From the NCBI GenBank assembly GCA_000711775.1, contig ARYC01001229.1:1-64000 (forward strand): a stretch of 64,000 nt of DNA, read 5' to 3'. The notes under the pieces are model-generated. The model did no database searches, was not told the origin of the DNA, and saw nothing but the letters and a program-made list of their open reading frames with translations. Below are positions 32,006 to 45,853 of this stretch, in pieces. Both the position numbers and the translations under genes were made by a program. Numbering within the stretch: the first letter of the stretch is position 1; every line of letters starts with the position of its first letter. This DNA comes from Oxytricha trifallax. Its lineage: Eukaryota > Ciliophora > Spirotrichea > Sporadotrichida > Oxytrichidae.

Positions 32006-35000
32006 ATTTGAATTTAAATTAAACTTTTAACAACTTCCTATTCGAATTCAAATTATACTTTTATAAATATGCACATATGGCTATGCAATTATAAATTAAA
32101 ATATTTTATAATTACGACTAGTCAAATTAAAGTATACTCCAATCTTTCACTTTAAACTAGCTCCTTCCCTATACAATAAAAATTGACTAGAATCTATTAG
32201 ATTAGCTGAGAGAAGAAAAAATTTATCAAATTGGAATAAAAGCTAAATTTTATGTGGATACCACTTTAATGGATACTAATAATTTGCTGAGTTTTATAAT
32301 TGTAAGGAAATATTGTGATTGGTACCCCAGATTTGAGAGTAAAGTCATTATCAAAGATTAGGTATACAATATTGGGGATAATCCCACTAAATTGTAAATT
32401 ACTGCTCCAAAGTATCATAAATAAAATCATATATGATTTATAGTATAACAACTCCTACTGTGGGAAGAAACTATAATATTCTTTAACTTCATATAGTCCT
32501 TCTGTAGATATCCATAAGGATTTCTTAAATTTGGATAAGAATACTTTAGAATTCAGTATTTTTACAAATGATTAACAATTTAAAGACAAAGAAATAGAAA
32601 TAACTCTCACTATCAAATTAATTTTTATTTTTTTAATGTAATTATCAAAATAGTAACAATTAGGTCTTTTAACAATATAGAGCTCTATCAAACTAAGAAA
32701 TTCAAAGTAGTAAGATATAAAAATTAAAGCTTAAATTTAAAATGCTGTTGAATTAAAATTAATTCCAAAAATGAGATAATAAAATGAAGCTTTTTAATAT
32801 AAATTTCCTTTAATGTAATGGAAAATCGTTTATATAAGCTCATTTATCAGGATATTAATCATCTCACATAGCTCATTCTCTTAATTTTCTAAATATTTAA
32901 ATATATCTTTTAGCCTACTTAAAAATCCTATATCATTTATTTGATAAAAGCAAAATTGATTTCGTTAGTTAGATATGATTTTAGCAAAGAAATCATAACT
33001 AAGATTACTAGTAATCAAATTATTAATATTGTCGATCTTTAAATAAATTATATATCTCTTTATTCTAAAAATTATTTAAATTTATATAAATTAATCAACT
33101 TTATATTCCAAATATGCTGTCACAAAAAAAATCTATAATAATTTTACTCAAAATATGGAGTATCAGGCTACAGAATATTAATAAACTATAAATATAAATT
33201 AAAATTATATTTCCTGATCTAACAACTTGCTTCAATTAAGAACAGCTGCCATTAATGATTGAAGGAAATGTAACACTAGGTGAGAAATTTCAACTACTGT
33301 TATTGAAGTTAATTATAATTTCAAAAAATATAGTTACTAAATTTCAATTTAAATTTAAATGTTTTAAAATATTTCTTATATTAGTAAGTTATTTGTAAAA
33401 ATGAGAAAACTCCATTTTTTATCCTTAAAGCCCATTATCCTATAATTTATATTTTTTAATATAGTGTCAGCCTATATTATATATTATCTAAAGTTGATGA
33501 TAATCAAAATTTGATTTTTGGTGGAATGAAAAAGAATGGTCTAGTATCCACCTAGCCTTTAATTTATATTATGGAATTATAATAATTATGATTGAATTTC
33601 ATCGGCTATTATCATAATTCACTAGCAAAATCCATTAAATAATTATCGCTTAAATTAATGAAGAAAATTTAAATTTAGATAATTAATATATACAAAATAT
33701 CCAGATTGAAATGGTTAAGTATTTATGCTTTGCCTATTCAGAAATGTTTTAAATTGTATAAATATTTATTAGATAAATATAAGATTTTGATAAATTATCA
33801 CAAAATTAATAACTTTATAGGTTTATTAATAATAACTTGAATTAATAATGATTTATAATTTTTAGTTAATCCTGCCACCACTTTCAATGTACATCTTGAA
33901 AGTGTTCTTGACATAGAGAAATCCACTAATTAAATAATAGCAGTCATAAAAACAAGGCCATTCTTATTTAATTCCATATCTGCATTTTCTCAAATATTTA
34001 TATTGCTTGATAAAGTTTTATTTAAATAGATTTCAATATATCTATACATATGTCTAATAATTTAAATGAGACTAATTTATTGAGGGATAATTTTAAATTT
34101 ATTATTAAGTTCAATGATCAATTTCTCGTGTAATTACTTTTAATGAGGTTTGTTACAGAGATAGGTATCAGCAAATTTAAATTGACAGTAGTTTTAATAT
34201 TATATTACTAAAAGATTTAGAATTTAAATTACTTTAGATGTTAATAAAAATAGTGCAAACACTTATTTAATTCGAACTATTTATGAAGAATAATAATTTA
34301 ATATAATTGTTTTGCTCCATAAAAAATAATTATAAATTTGAAGATTATGGAAATGGAACTGGCACCTTACAAAATTAAATTGTATTGATGAGTCCTAAGT
34401 TAGACTCAGTACAATCTAAAATAATAAAAAGTAAATTTGATTTTATATTTTCAATTAAAAATAACATTATAATTACTAGAATCAAATTTTTTATAAAAAT
34501 TTCTATATCATTATATTATCTAATAATCCTTTAGTAATTTTGAATAGGAATATGATTTTTAATTATTTGTGATAAAATTAGATTTTATTTTTATCATACT
34601 TATTTTGAATAAGAATAAAACTAAATAAAATCTTGTCTCTAGTAATATAGTTACTGTAAAACTCATCCATCTTATTATTATGAAAATAGTTTTAACAAAT
34701 TGACATTGAAATAAAATTAATATTGGTGGACATTCAATTAGCTCCATAACAAATAAAAATGAGTGAAGCAATTTTTGTATTTTAAATCAAAAAAATAAAA
34801 ATATTACTCTTTTTATTAAAAATTAAGAATTCTTATTTAATTACCAAATTAAAATGTATTTTCTTAAGTAAAAAACGGAATTATTAAATAATTAACTTTT
34901 TAATGATTATATAATAGTCTTTTTAATGAAAATTATATTGAGTTTTATTAATGATTCTGAGCATAAAATTATTTGGTAGATTGTCTCATTAATAAATCAT

Positions 35001-37370
35001 ATAGAAATTATTCATTTAAATTTTATATAAATAATTATTAATAATGAATACTTTTTATTCTTTTTTTTATCATAAAAAATACTTTTTAATTTTATAAGTC
35101 CAGATAAAATGAAGAAAAATGCATACAATTTTAAGGATTAAATTTTGGCAATACATTTTGGAAGAATAGTGCATTTAATTATAATATATCATATTTATTT
35201 ATGTATGTAACTATTGTAAAAATAATAATATTATGAATGAGTGAGATAGTTAAGTTACACTGGACCTCCTTCTTCATCCCATTATTTTATTTTTCACAGC
35301 ATCTAACTCTACAATAAACCTTATTAATTTTAATAACTATTTATAATGGAATTAGGATTATTTGAGAACATGTATATTATTCATCAAAGTTTAGTGGCAA
35401 CAATTTGATGGCTGCAGGTCTTCAAGGGGATGAAGCTCAATAGAACTTAATTACACAATTACTAAGTTTTTATATCAATCAATTAAAATTCAATTTAACA
35501 CACTCAATTTTACTTTTCATATCTTAAAAATAATAAGCAAGAATAATTTATATATAACTTTTATAAGTTTGAAGAATAAGTTTATTCTATATTTAAATTA
35601 ATTTGTAATTTATAATTGTAAATGAAATATAACTATTTGGTAGTTCTTTAATTATGTGAATGCTTTCAAAGATAGATAATTTAGGTACGATCTCATACTA
35701 TAACACATATCAATCAGGAGGGTATGCCAATCAATTTTAATATTCAAATCTTACCTTAAATTCATTTCATACATTCATATATAAATCAAGGGGGTTTAGA
35801 ACAAGAATATATTGATGTTACTCCAGTTCAAAATTATTTGTTCGGGTGTTTATTTAAATATATTATAGAGATATTTATCAATGGCAGCGATTAGAGAGAA
35901 CATTATAAATTAAAAATATATATTAATATATATTTAATTTATATTACACAGGTGCTGGATTCTTCATATTCCCCCTTCCATCAAATAAACTTGTATATCT
36001 GTACTATTTATAAATATTAAGAAATTTGAGAGATATTATTTTTAAAACAATAAACTTAGGTTAAATTTATAGAAAAGTGATTTGTGTGAAATTTTATATT
36101 TAATAAAAATAAAAAAATAAAAAGCAATCAATTAAATATGTTTAAAATGTCAATATAAGTAATAGATAGATAATCAATGAATATAAAAGTTAAGTTAATA
36201 AAATTTTATATATTAACATACAAATTTTATTTAGATATAAATTGTTATATTCAATAATCTCTAGTTTTTCAAATTTGCACATAATTTAAGAATAAAATGA
36301 TATTTTAATGATTAAAATATCTCAATAACTATATTTTATCTTTGCATAAAAATATAAAGTTTTAATTGGATTATTTAAACTACTATTCTTTTAATTTAAT
36401 CACATCATTATTGTATAAATTCTCTGGATTTGCTTTCGCAAACAATAATCTATTTTATTTTTTTTATTTGTACTATAATAAATAATCTCTTTGTATTCTT
36501 TGTAAGTATGGACCCTTCTTAAAAGTTATATTATATTATTTATTAAATTAAAAAATGTTGATACAATTTAGATAATTAGGTTAAAAATTAAACTAATTTA
36601 TATTTATTACAAACTAATTATATATTATTCCTATTTTATTGTATTTTTAAAAATAGTTAAATTCATAAATATGGTCATTTTGTTTCTAGTTCGTCAATAA
36701 AAAAAAATGAGAAATTTTCTTTGTAAAGTCTACATCTACTGACTTTTAAAATCCCAATAAATTAGCAAAATTTTATTAAAAAGTTAAAATTTAAGTCATC
36801 TCTATATTTAATTTAAATCTATTAATATATATTCTTTTAGTTATTTCACAAATCTATCTATTTAAACAATAATTTAATTTTAAATGATAATTTTTTAATC
36901 GGATTTTCCTTTAATTATAATATTAAAAGTTTTAAAAATTCATCAAGTGGCCTTTGCAAATTTTGGAATTGGTCTGCAGATATTTCAATGCCTTTACATA
37001 ATTTTTCTTAAAAATATGCTTCTTCGATATTAATTTCCTTAATAATTATAATATTAAAGGCTTTCATATAGATTAATTAATTAAGATTTTTATTTAAATT
37101 ATTGTATATATTGTATCAATTTGGAGAAACAGTATAATTAGAAATTCCTATCAATTATGATTAATTACAATTTATAATATTTTTAAATAGATAGATTTGG
37201 AATGTTCAAATGTTCGGGCATTTATAATAGCAATCCTAAATTAATTTCAATTTCATAGATTCATAATTATCTGTTAATCGTATATAATTTTTGAATTTTA
37301 ATATTTTTTAATTTAATAATTCCAACTTCCCTGTGAGTTTCCCTAGATTACACTTAAAATGTAAAACAAA
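32006..37370. other. AT-rich germline DNA with scattered coding-like islands
   Basis: Over 5 kb of A/T-rich DNA. Small islands look protein-like on the plus strand: LPLMIEGNVTLGEKFQL (about 33245), FSGNNLMAAGLQGDEAQQNL (about 35385), SYYNTYQSGGYANQFQYS (about 35695), NQGGLEQEYIDVTPVQNYLF (about 35785) and GAGFFIFPLPSNKLVY (about 35955). They resemble pieces of secreted beta-propeller/surface proteins and may be small macronuclear-destined segments, but each is short and none has defined ends. Nothing else supported. Confidence 0.3.
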
Positions 37371-37379
37371 GCTTATCCC

Positions 37380-37600
37380 TTGGATAAATCATCTTTTTGT
37401 ACTAAATTTACGGCTAAATTTAATATGATAGTCAAACTTACAATAATTTTCCCTACAATTATTTTAAGTAAATTATACTTTATCTATATGCAATATTCGA
37501 ATTCGATAAGTTGCAAATGCTGGATTTGGTGGCGGCTAAGGAAGTTTTTACTTTGTAGGATCAGCTTATGACATAAATGACATTAGTAAAAAAATAAAAT
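37380..37600 (+). CDS. Fragment of beta-propeller/surface-protein gene
   Basis: In the frame starting at 37501 the reading is VANAGFGGGQGSFYFVGSAY followed by DIND, a Gly-rich propeller-blade-like motif common in hypotrich surface proteins with cadherin-like domains. Flanking DNA is AT-rich without TGA stops nearby, so limits are arbitrary. Probably one macronuclear-destined segment of the gene whose other pieces lie at 40.8-52.0 kb. Confidence 0.35.
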
Positions 37601-38099
37601 TGCTAAAATATTAAGAAAATGAGTAAAAATTATAGCATACAATCTTTTTTAGAGATATATTTTATTTATTTTTTGCTAATAAAAATATTCCCACATCTAA
37701 TATTGTTTGTTTTGTTAAAATATTTGAATGAATTTCAGTAAAAAATGAGAAATTTCCTCTTACCTAAATTAACGTGACTAATATAGTAAAAAACTTAGAG
37801 ACAAATCATGTTTCTTTAAACAAACAAATATATTAGTTTAAATTATTCATCCAGCAGAAAAATAGATTCGTGGTAATCTTATATTTGTTGGTATTTTATC
37901 TGATTTTGTCAAAATATTATTAAAAAAAAATATGCAAGAATAAATCCATTATAAATTTGAAAAATATCTGATTCAAATCTATATTATTAAAGTTAATTAT
38001 AATTATAACTTCTTTTTTAGGTTATCTAATTTTTTCAACAATTTGATAACCTGAAAAGTAATGTTTATATTTATTTGATAATTAAAATATTTAAAATTT

Positions 38100-38505
38100 C
38101 TTATTCGAATTGGGGAAATTAAATTAAATTAAAATTAACATAAATCAAAATTTTGGCAGTTAAAGTTGGCAAAATTTGAAAATCTTGGGCTCTTTCGATA
38201 GAAAATCCAAAATTAGATGGACTTTACTATTGGCGGTACTATTTTATCGCATCCCTGGGGCGAGATAAATGGACTTTAATTGGAGGGTATAATTTAATGA
38301 ATTTAGAAGCATCCAATTAAAGTCCATTTATCTCGCCCCAGGGATGCGATAAAATAGTACCGCCAATAGTAAAGTCCATCTAATTTTGGATTTTCTATCG
38401 AAAGAGCCCAAGATTTTCAAATTTTGCCAACTTTAACTGCCAAAATTTTGATTTATGTTAATTTTAATTTAATTTCCCCAATTCGAATGTATTCCTATAA
38501 TATTG
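38100..38505. repeat. Foldback MITE, GTAGGAATACATTTGA family
   Basis: Near-perfect inverted arms (about 38105-38290 and 38310-38495) around AATTTAATGAATTTAGAAGC. Shared family features: outer TTCGAATTGGGGAAATTAA, GGCAGTTAA, TTCGATAGAAAATC, GGCGGTACTATTTTATCGCA and a central GCGAGATAA. No ORF; non-autonomous. Confidence 0.9.
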
Positions 38506-39393
38506 AAATATAATAGTATGATTATTTTCTATTGAATATTATAATTTTGACTAATTGCATCAATTAAATTTATGATTATTATTATATAATAAGTTACCTC
38601 TCTTCAAATGTTGGAGATTATAATTGCTTTAACCCCTTTCATAATCCAATTGCTTTAGTTTTCTTAGATCTCTCTGAATTGCTTTATAAATTATAAATAT
38701 ATAGTAGTTTACATAAATGCAATTTTACGGATTTATTTATGTATATTTTTGGACATAAAATGAAAAATATTTATTGCCATAAACACTCTACACAACACTT
38801 TCAATGACTGATACAATTGTGTATAATGACGGATTAGTTCCAAATTTAGTTCAAGTTAATAGAATGGTCTGGATAATTTAGCTTTTCAAAAACCAACATA
38901 CTGAAACTCTTATTAATAAATGTATAACTATTATTTAGAATAATACTTTAAGCTCTTTTGAAATTATAGCTTATTCTGTTATTAAATTTAAAATACTCTT
39001 AAGATAATACACCATATTGTAATGTATATGGAAGTTTGAAAATTAAAGCTAATAAAAGCTAAGAATTATAAAGTGTGAATATTTTCGATTGTTAAATAGA
39101 AAAAGAATACTATTGCTACATTGACATTGCTTAATATTAGACATATTATTTTTGATTGCTATGCAATTGATTTTGAAATTTACGATTATAAAACTTAATT
39201 TTGAATAAAGTAGATTTTATGATATTCTTTTAATTAAATCCTTTTATTTCTCAAAACTGAGTCAAAATAAAAATCATGAATAATGTTTATTCAAGTATAT
39301 ATTAAAGGCATAATTTATATCCCCCCTTTTAATAAATTAAAGAATTATAATTAATATAATATAATAATACCAACTTCGCCTATTAATCTCATC

Positions 39394-39814
39394 ATATTGT
39401 AGAAATACATTTGAATTTGGAAAATTAAATTTAAATTTATTTATTATAAATCAAAATCGTGGCAGTTAAAGTTGACAAATTTAAACGATCTTGAGCTCAT
39501 TCGATAGAGAATTCAAAATTAGCTGGACTTTAATATTGGCGGTACTATTTATCTCATCCCTGGAGCGAGATAACTCGAATTTAATGTGAGGGTATAATTT
39601 AATCAATTTAGATGTGTTTAATTAAATTCGAGTTATCTCGCTCCAGGGATGAGATAAAATAGTACCGCCAATTGTAAAGTCCAGCTAATTTTTAATTCCC
39701 TATCGAATGAGCTCAAGATCGTTTAAATTGGACAACTTTAACTGCCAAGATTTTAATTTATAATTAATAAATTTAAATTTAATTTTCTAAATTCAATTGT
39801 ATTTCTACAATATT
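39394..39814. repeat. Foldback MITE, same family, second copy
   Basis: Ends TATTGTAGAAATACATTTGA and its complement. Contains GTGGCAGTTAA, TTGGCGGTACTATTT, CTGGAGCGAGATAACTCGA and the central GAGGGTATAATTTAATCAAT. Arms are about 190 bp each. It lies 0.9 kb after the first copy. Confidence 0.9.
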
Positions 39815-40535
39815 AAATCTATTTCATTTTTATATATTTTAAAATAAATATAATTATTAGAACAATTAAAATTTATTAATGCAGTAGGAAATAGTTAAAA
39901 GATTAAATTAATTGAAAAATTAAATTATTAGATATTATGATGTTTTATTTTACTCAACTTAAAATACCTTGTTTTATCAATTAAATTTGGTAAAACTAAA
40001 ATTAACACATCTACATTTACAATAAATAAAATAAATCTAGGAATTGGCTCTTTTAAGTAGATTACACAATTATTAAGTTAAAAATGTTATTAGTTAATTA
40101 TATTTAATTCCAAAAATTCCCTGATTAACTCATAAATTTCCCAAAACATGATTTTATATTATTTGTATAATAATATTTTGCAAGTTACATAAGAATATCT
40201 ATTAATACTTGAGAATTCATTCACAATTAGAATTAATATTGATTTAATTTTATAATTTAAAATGTTTTATTATGACATTTGGCTATATTTAGTCCTTTAA
40301 ATTTTTATCTTTTATCAAATTACTTTGATAACTATTTCTCGAATAATTCCCACAAATATTTAAGAATTCTAAATTCAAAGTCAATTCTTTTTTTAAATAT
40401 GAAAACAAAAATGGTTGGACACTTCATAAAATATTTTTATTGTGAAAAATCTCATGAATACTATCATGCAAACCTTTAGATATAGAGTAACCCTAAATGT
40501 ATAAGTTGCTCCCACATTTGATTAAAGATACTTAT

Positions 40536-41583
40536 ATTATTGATGAAATACAATTGAATCGGGGAAATGTGAAAAATAAATTCCTAATCTAAATTGAAAT
40601 ATTTATAACTGCCACTAATTTGATATGCTTATAGATAAAATTTGATCATAAGTACTTACCGTTATGTTTTAAATTTTATACTGTATCTATCCATTTCGAA
40701 TACGGAGATTTATTTTTTCCTAAATGTCATTTGACCGGTTTGACCAGTTTTACCGATTCGAATGAGTTATGTTGTCAAATTCTGAAAAGTTTAATATGTA
40801 ATATATTAAAAACGATTAAAATAAAAAACATTAGGAGCAGTAATGGAAGGAATGCGGACCTTTCTGCTTCTTCCACACTCTGTAAACTTCTAACTTGTAC
40901 CAATGATTAAAGTGATAGAGTAGACTTAGTGAGTTGCCTTACTTACCGAGCTCAAATTTGTATTGCCGGTAGTCTTCAAAAAGATGTTGATTTCTTGAAA
41001 TATCTCTACCTTAACACTGATGATGCTTTTCTCATGAACTTAAACGATGTCACCATTCCACTTTGGTTCACTACTATTAGTCTCTCAAGAACTGCATCAG
41101 AGTCAATTACTACTCTTACCAAGATTGGAGATTACATCTATTGTTTCTTGAACATTGAAGACTGTTATAACACTTTCCTTAAGGTTCATGCCACAAACTG
41201 TATCCTATTAGAAAGCAAATCAATCAATTTCTACAATGCATTAACAGAGGTCCGCATTCCTTCCATTACTGCTCCTGTTGTTTTTTATTTTAATCGGTTT
41301 TAATATATATTACATATTACACTTTTCAGAATTTGACCACAAAATAACTAAGTTAAATCGGTCAAATTGGTCAAACCGGTCAAATGACATTTAGGAAAAA
41401 ATAAATCTCAGTATTCGAAATGGATAGATACAGTATAAAATTTAAAACATAAACGGTAAGTACTTATGATCAAATTTTATCTATAAGCATATCAAATTAG
41501 TGGCAGTTATAAATATTTCAATTTAGATTAGGAATTTATTTTTCACATTTCCCCGATTCAATTGTATTTCATCAATATTAATA
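40536..41583. repeat. Foldback element enclosing a coding segment (1.05 kb)
   Basis: Long inverted arms (about 40536-40860 and 41265-41583). The outer parts share TTGAATCGGGGAAAT and TGGCAGTTATAAATATT with the GTAGG foldback family. The inner end of each arm reads GAGCAGTAATGGAAGGAATG and its complement. Instead of a short loop the centre holds about 400 bp of protein-coding-like DNA. The element at 44.5-45.85 kb has the same design. Confidence 0.85.
40845..41303 (+). CDS. Beta-propeller-like surface-protein segment inside a foldback
   Basis: One frame is open across the loop: LSASSTLCKLLTCTNDQSDR, then LTYRAQICIAGSLQKDVDFL, DAFLMNLNDVTIPLWFTTIS, SESITTLTKIGDYIYCFLNI and LESKSINFYNALTEV, stopping at TGA after NRF. 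The pattern of G-D-x-I-Y-C and I-P-L-W steps resembles blades of the propeller region of hypotrich cadherin-like surface proteins. There is no ATG in frame at the start, so this is a segment, not a gene. Base content is clearly less AT-rich than the arms. Confidence 0.5.
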
Positions 41584-41879
41584 TTTTTATGAAAAAATAT
41601 TCAAAAAAACACCTGAAACTTATTTTATTAAAATGCTAATAATTCTCTTTAGATTAAGACATCAATCATAGGACATGTTTTATCCTTTTTCTTTTTCATT
41701 TGATTTTAAACAGTTTAATTTAAGACTTTTAGTCCCAATAAGTTTTTAATTTTATTAAAAAGACTGCTTAAAATTATTCAGTCTACATGCTAATAAAAAT
41801 ATTATTATTCAATTTACAAATTTTATAAATTTATATATTTATGATAAATGAAAAGAAAAATAGATGATTATAAATATTT

Positions 41880-42064
41880 TATTAAGATTAAAAAGAATAC
41901 ATTTATTGAAGAAGCTGGGAGATCCTGCTCACTCACAAAAAATGTAAGTTACAAAAAACATATCTAAATATTACTTTTTACAGAGGTCCAGGTTGGTAGG
42001 AGTAGAGGAGGCAGAGGACAGAAACATCGCAGAGCAGCTCAAAGAATGGAAGAAAAGAGGCTGA
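41880..42064 (+). CDS. C-terminal fragment of an unknown gene
   Basis: FIEEAGRSCSLTKN is followed by a good 40-nt intron (GTAAGTTA to TTTTACAG, 41943-41982). Then RSRLVGVEEAEDRNIAEQL and KEWKKRG end at TGA 42062-42064. Another frame (GRSRGGRGQKHRRAAQRMEE) is also open, so the choice is uncertain. The stretch is less AT-rich than its surroundings. No upstream part was found. Confidence 0.35.
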
Positions 42065-43815
42065 TACATGCAGATGAGGATGTTTACGTACGAAGGCGAT
42101 TGGAAAGATGAATCTGTTTTTATGAGATTTCCATTTTTGCTTGTTATTATAAGTATTCAGCTTATATTTTCCATTTTATTTAGCTTAATTTTATAAAATT
42201 TAAAAAGCTTTATCCATAAGAAAAATCATTAATCTAAATACTAAACTGTTAAAGATAAATATATTATATAAATTATTAGAATTATCAATAATAATCTTAT
42301 TAGTCTTATATTAAATTTATATTGATTTGAAGGAGTTCTGAATAAATTGTAATTTAGTAATTGATATTGAAAAATACAATGAATGGCTATATTTTAAATT
42401 AATTATTTTTTAACTTATTTTTATGTTTTTTAAATTAAGATTTTAATGGAATTTATTGGAAGAGTGATAATTATAACAAAAATTATTTAAGTTAAAAATT
42501 ATTCAAAGTAGTATTGATGAGCCAATAATATAAAAATTAACCTCCTTCTTTTAAGACAAATTTTGAAAATTAAAAAGCTATGTGTACTTTCAGCTTGGAA
42601 TTCTAATTACCACAAGGATGCTGAAAATGATCTGTATAAATTTATACTAATAATTCTTTTTAATTGAATACAAGACAGATCCAATTACTGCAAGTAGTTT
42701 TACATAATTTGATGGATAAAATTTTATATTTAATGCTGATGAAGGTGATGAAGGTCAATAATAAAAAATTAAAATTACAGTAATTCAAGTTAGCAATTCT
42801 ATAATCAAAGCAGAGTAATATTTATTCGATTTATATTTAAAGTACAGTTTCAATTTAGAAGTTGTAAAATTTAATGAGCTTTAAGCATTGAGATACTATT
42901 AACTCGAGAAATAATTAAGTGCTTAATCCAACCTAAGAGCAAAAATATCAAAAGTTACAAACACAGGTTTATTGACTATTTCATTTGAGAAAAATATGAA
43001 TAAACCTGAAATACCTTTAAGCAAATAAATCTGTCACTCAAAATATTCTTTTTGAAAATCAAAAATAATAAAAATTTTATGCAATATTCTTGATACAGAG
43101 TTAATCCAGTAAATCTATAGATTTTTAAATAGAAACATTTTATGGCAATAAATGAATATACAACTTAAATTTGGTAATTTAATTGATATGGTGTTTCTAA
43201 GCCAGGTAAAATCTCTTTATTTTATTCATTATGTAGATTGATTCTATCTAAGTGGTATTCTGGCTTAAGAACTTCTAATATAATTCTGATGTAACTTAGA
43301 AGATACAATAAAACTATAAGATCAGCAAGAAAATCCCTCCTTAAATATCAACAGAGAGTTTAACATAAGCTAATGCAGTAGCTTAGGCTATTAAAATATC
43401 TATGGTAGTGATTTTTGGATCAAGTATGATATTAAACATATTCTTGTAAGGAAATTCTCTCAAAATCAACTTTATTTAAGAGCCAAGGGGCATAGATGCT
43501 TTGGGGTATGATAGAAGGATTTTAATTAATGTCTCATTTACCTATGACTTCAATTATAATTCCATCCAACACTTTAAGTTTCTTTGTTTTGACTTATAAA
43601 TGACTCAGCAAGTTTCAACTTAATCCCTGTTGACGATCTATCGAATAATTTATTCGAATTTACAGAATTAGATTACAATGCATTCAATGATCATTTTGAT
43701 TTTATGAATTACTTGTCCTCAAATTTAATCCTGAATCTTGGGCTATTACTTTATGGTACTAAATTTTTCAATACTATTTATTGGACTAATAATTCAAATG
43801 TTTGGTAAGATAAAA

Positions 43816-44010
43816 GAATGAAAAATAAGTGAAATTTAAATGTTATACATAGATTGAATTTAAATTAAATGAAGCATTTAAGTCAAATGAGTATTCTCAA
43901 ATCTCTCTATTCCTAGCTAGATTTAAGAATATTCATTTGATTTAAATGCTTCATTAATTTTAAATTCAATCTATGTATAACATTTAAAATTTCACTTATT
44001 TTTCATTTTT
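43816..44010. repeat. Hairpin element inside the surface-protein gene
   Basis: Arms of about 90 bp: TAAATGTTATACATAGATTG pairs with its complement near 43985, and AATGAAGCATTTAA with TTAAATGCTTCATT. The loop is about 40 bp (CTCTCTATTCCTAGCTAG). It separates two coding parts of the surface-protein gene, as an IES would. Confidence 0.85.
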
Positions 44011-44497
44011 TTACCTTATTCATAAATCAAGGTAATTCGATTCTATTATATAATTTTCCTTTAGCCCAGTTACAAAATTAATTAAAGAGAAAATAATGTA
44101 TAATCAAATTTTGAGATTGATAATGGGAGCTCAGTTAGAACTTTCAATTTGTGCTCTGATCAATATTTATGAATTAAAGTTTGAGACTAATGAAGATTTA
44201 ATGGGATCATTTCTTTCAATATCTCTACTTTGCACAATTTTATCCATTCCAATTTTTGCTTGTGTATTTATTTGGAAACAACAAAATAATCTATATATTA
44301 TTTTAAAATTAAGAGAGATAAAATAAAAACAATCTCAAAAATATTTCAACTTACACTTGTTAAAACAAAGGGGTTATAAAAAGGGAATGTTGAGCAATAG
44401 ATGAAATATATATGTTATCAACATAAATTATGCCCTACAATATGTATTTATTATCACATTAATAGCCCAAGAGCAGGAATATTTGTTATCAATATAA

Positions 44498-45853
44498 TAT
44501 TGTCAAAATACATTTGAAAAGGAGAAATTAAAAAATTAAAATTAATCTATGATCGTTATTTATATTAACTGCCACGAATTTGATGAGTGGCTAATCCTAA
44601 TTTGATTTGTAAATCATTATACCAAATCTACCGAAAGTTTATTAGTCTATAGTCTGTTATATTAATTATTTTTAACATTAAAATTCATTAAATTAATTAA
44701 ATTACATTAAATTTAGACCATTAGGCCAGCAGACCAGAGATTGATTTTGAGTTTAAAACGTCTATTATATATATTATAATTAGACCATAGACAAGTAGAC
44801 CAGAGTGTATTATAAGGGAGAAAGAGTCTAGTAAAGTGATTTAGAATAAATTGGTTTTGGTTTAAATATAAAAAACATTAGGAGTAATAATGGCAGAGGT
44901 GCAGCAATGGAAGTGCATATTTGATAAATATGGTATTCTTTACAACTGAAATTTTCTTCTTTCTATGGTTGAGCCATACTTTGACAGCTAGAACGATGTG
45001 ATTCATTATGAACATGGATGGTTCACTGAAGCCAAATTCTTAAAGCCTAGGCTTAATATACCGAGCAAAGTAATTCTTAAACACTCTTGGAAAATGTGGA
45101 AATAATTTCACAATAGATTAATACTATCTTAGAGTTAGTAAAAAAAGAGAAAGTTGCTTATTTTATAAGATTGATGCTGAAAAAGGATCATTTATTGCCT
45201 CAAAGTCAATCGATTTGGGAAATACAGGTGATTACACCCAAGAAAGACAATTCCTGTTGATATATTTGGCTCTGAGATCTTTATTTCAGCTATTTCCAAG
45301 TTGCCTCAAATTCTTTTAAGCAAAAAGTATTCAAGATTAAAACTGAACTAACTAATGACTCCGGAACAAATGGTGGAATTACAGGACTTGAATACTCAAT
45401 AGCATCAACTAAAAATTCAGCATTTGAAGGAACAATAAGAATTAATAATGATTTATTAGTTACATTAAGTTCACTAAGTTGATCAAATATACACTTCCAT
45501 TGCTACACCTCTGCCATTATTACTCCTAATGTTTTTATATTTAAACTAATTTAATTTATTACAAATCACGTTACTAAACTCTTTCTCCCTTATAATACAC
45601 TCTGGTCTACTGGTCTAATGTTCTAAATTTAATGTAATTTAATTAATTTAATGAATTTTAATATTAAAAATAATTAATCTAATAAACTATAGACTAATAA
45701 ACTTACAGTTAGATTTCGGTAGATTTGATCTAATGTTTTTACTAATCAAATTAGGATTAGCCACTCATCAAATTCGTGGCAACTAATATAAATAACGAAT
45801 ATAGATTAATTTTAATTTTTTAATTTCCCCTTTTCAAATGTATTTTAACAATA
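44498..45853. repeat. Foldback element enclosing a coding segment (1.36 kb)
   Basis: Inverted arms from TATTGTCAAAATACATTTGA to its complement at 45853, each about 430 bp and ending inside with ATTAGGAGTAATAATGGCAG. Outer parts share TGCCACGAATTTGATGAGTG-type sequence with the foldback family. It lies within the surface-protein gene at 42.7-46.4 kb and has a ~560-bp coding-like centre. Confidence 0.87.
44940..45485 (+). pseudogene. Surface-protein propeller segment inside a foldback, frameshifted
   Basis: Coding stretches in three frames: MVEPYFDSQNDVIHYEHGWF (from 44965), NNFTIDQYYLRVSKKRESCL with YKIDAEKGSFIASKSIDLGN, IPVDIFGSEIFISAISKLPQ, and KVFKIKTELTNDSGTNGGIT with YSIASTKNSAFEGTIRIN up to TGA. 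The parts follow one another as one propeller region would, but need at least three frame shifts. Either small IESs/introns or, more simply, decay. Related in style to the segment at 40845-41303. Confidence 0.5.
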
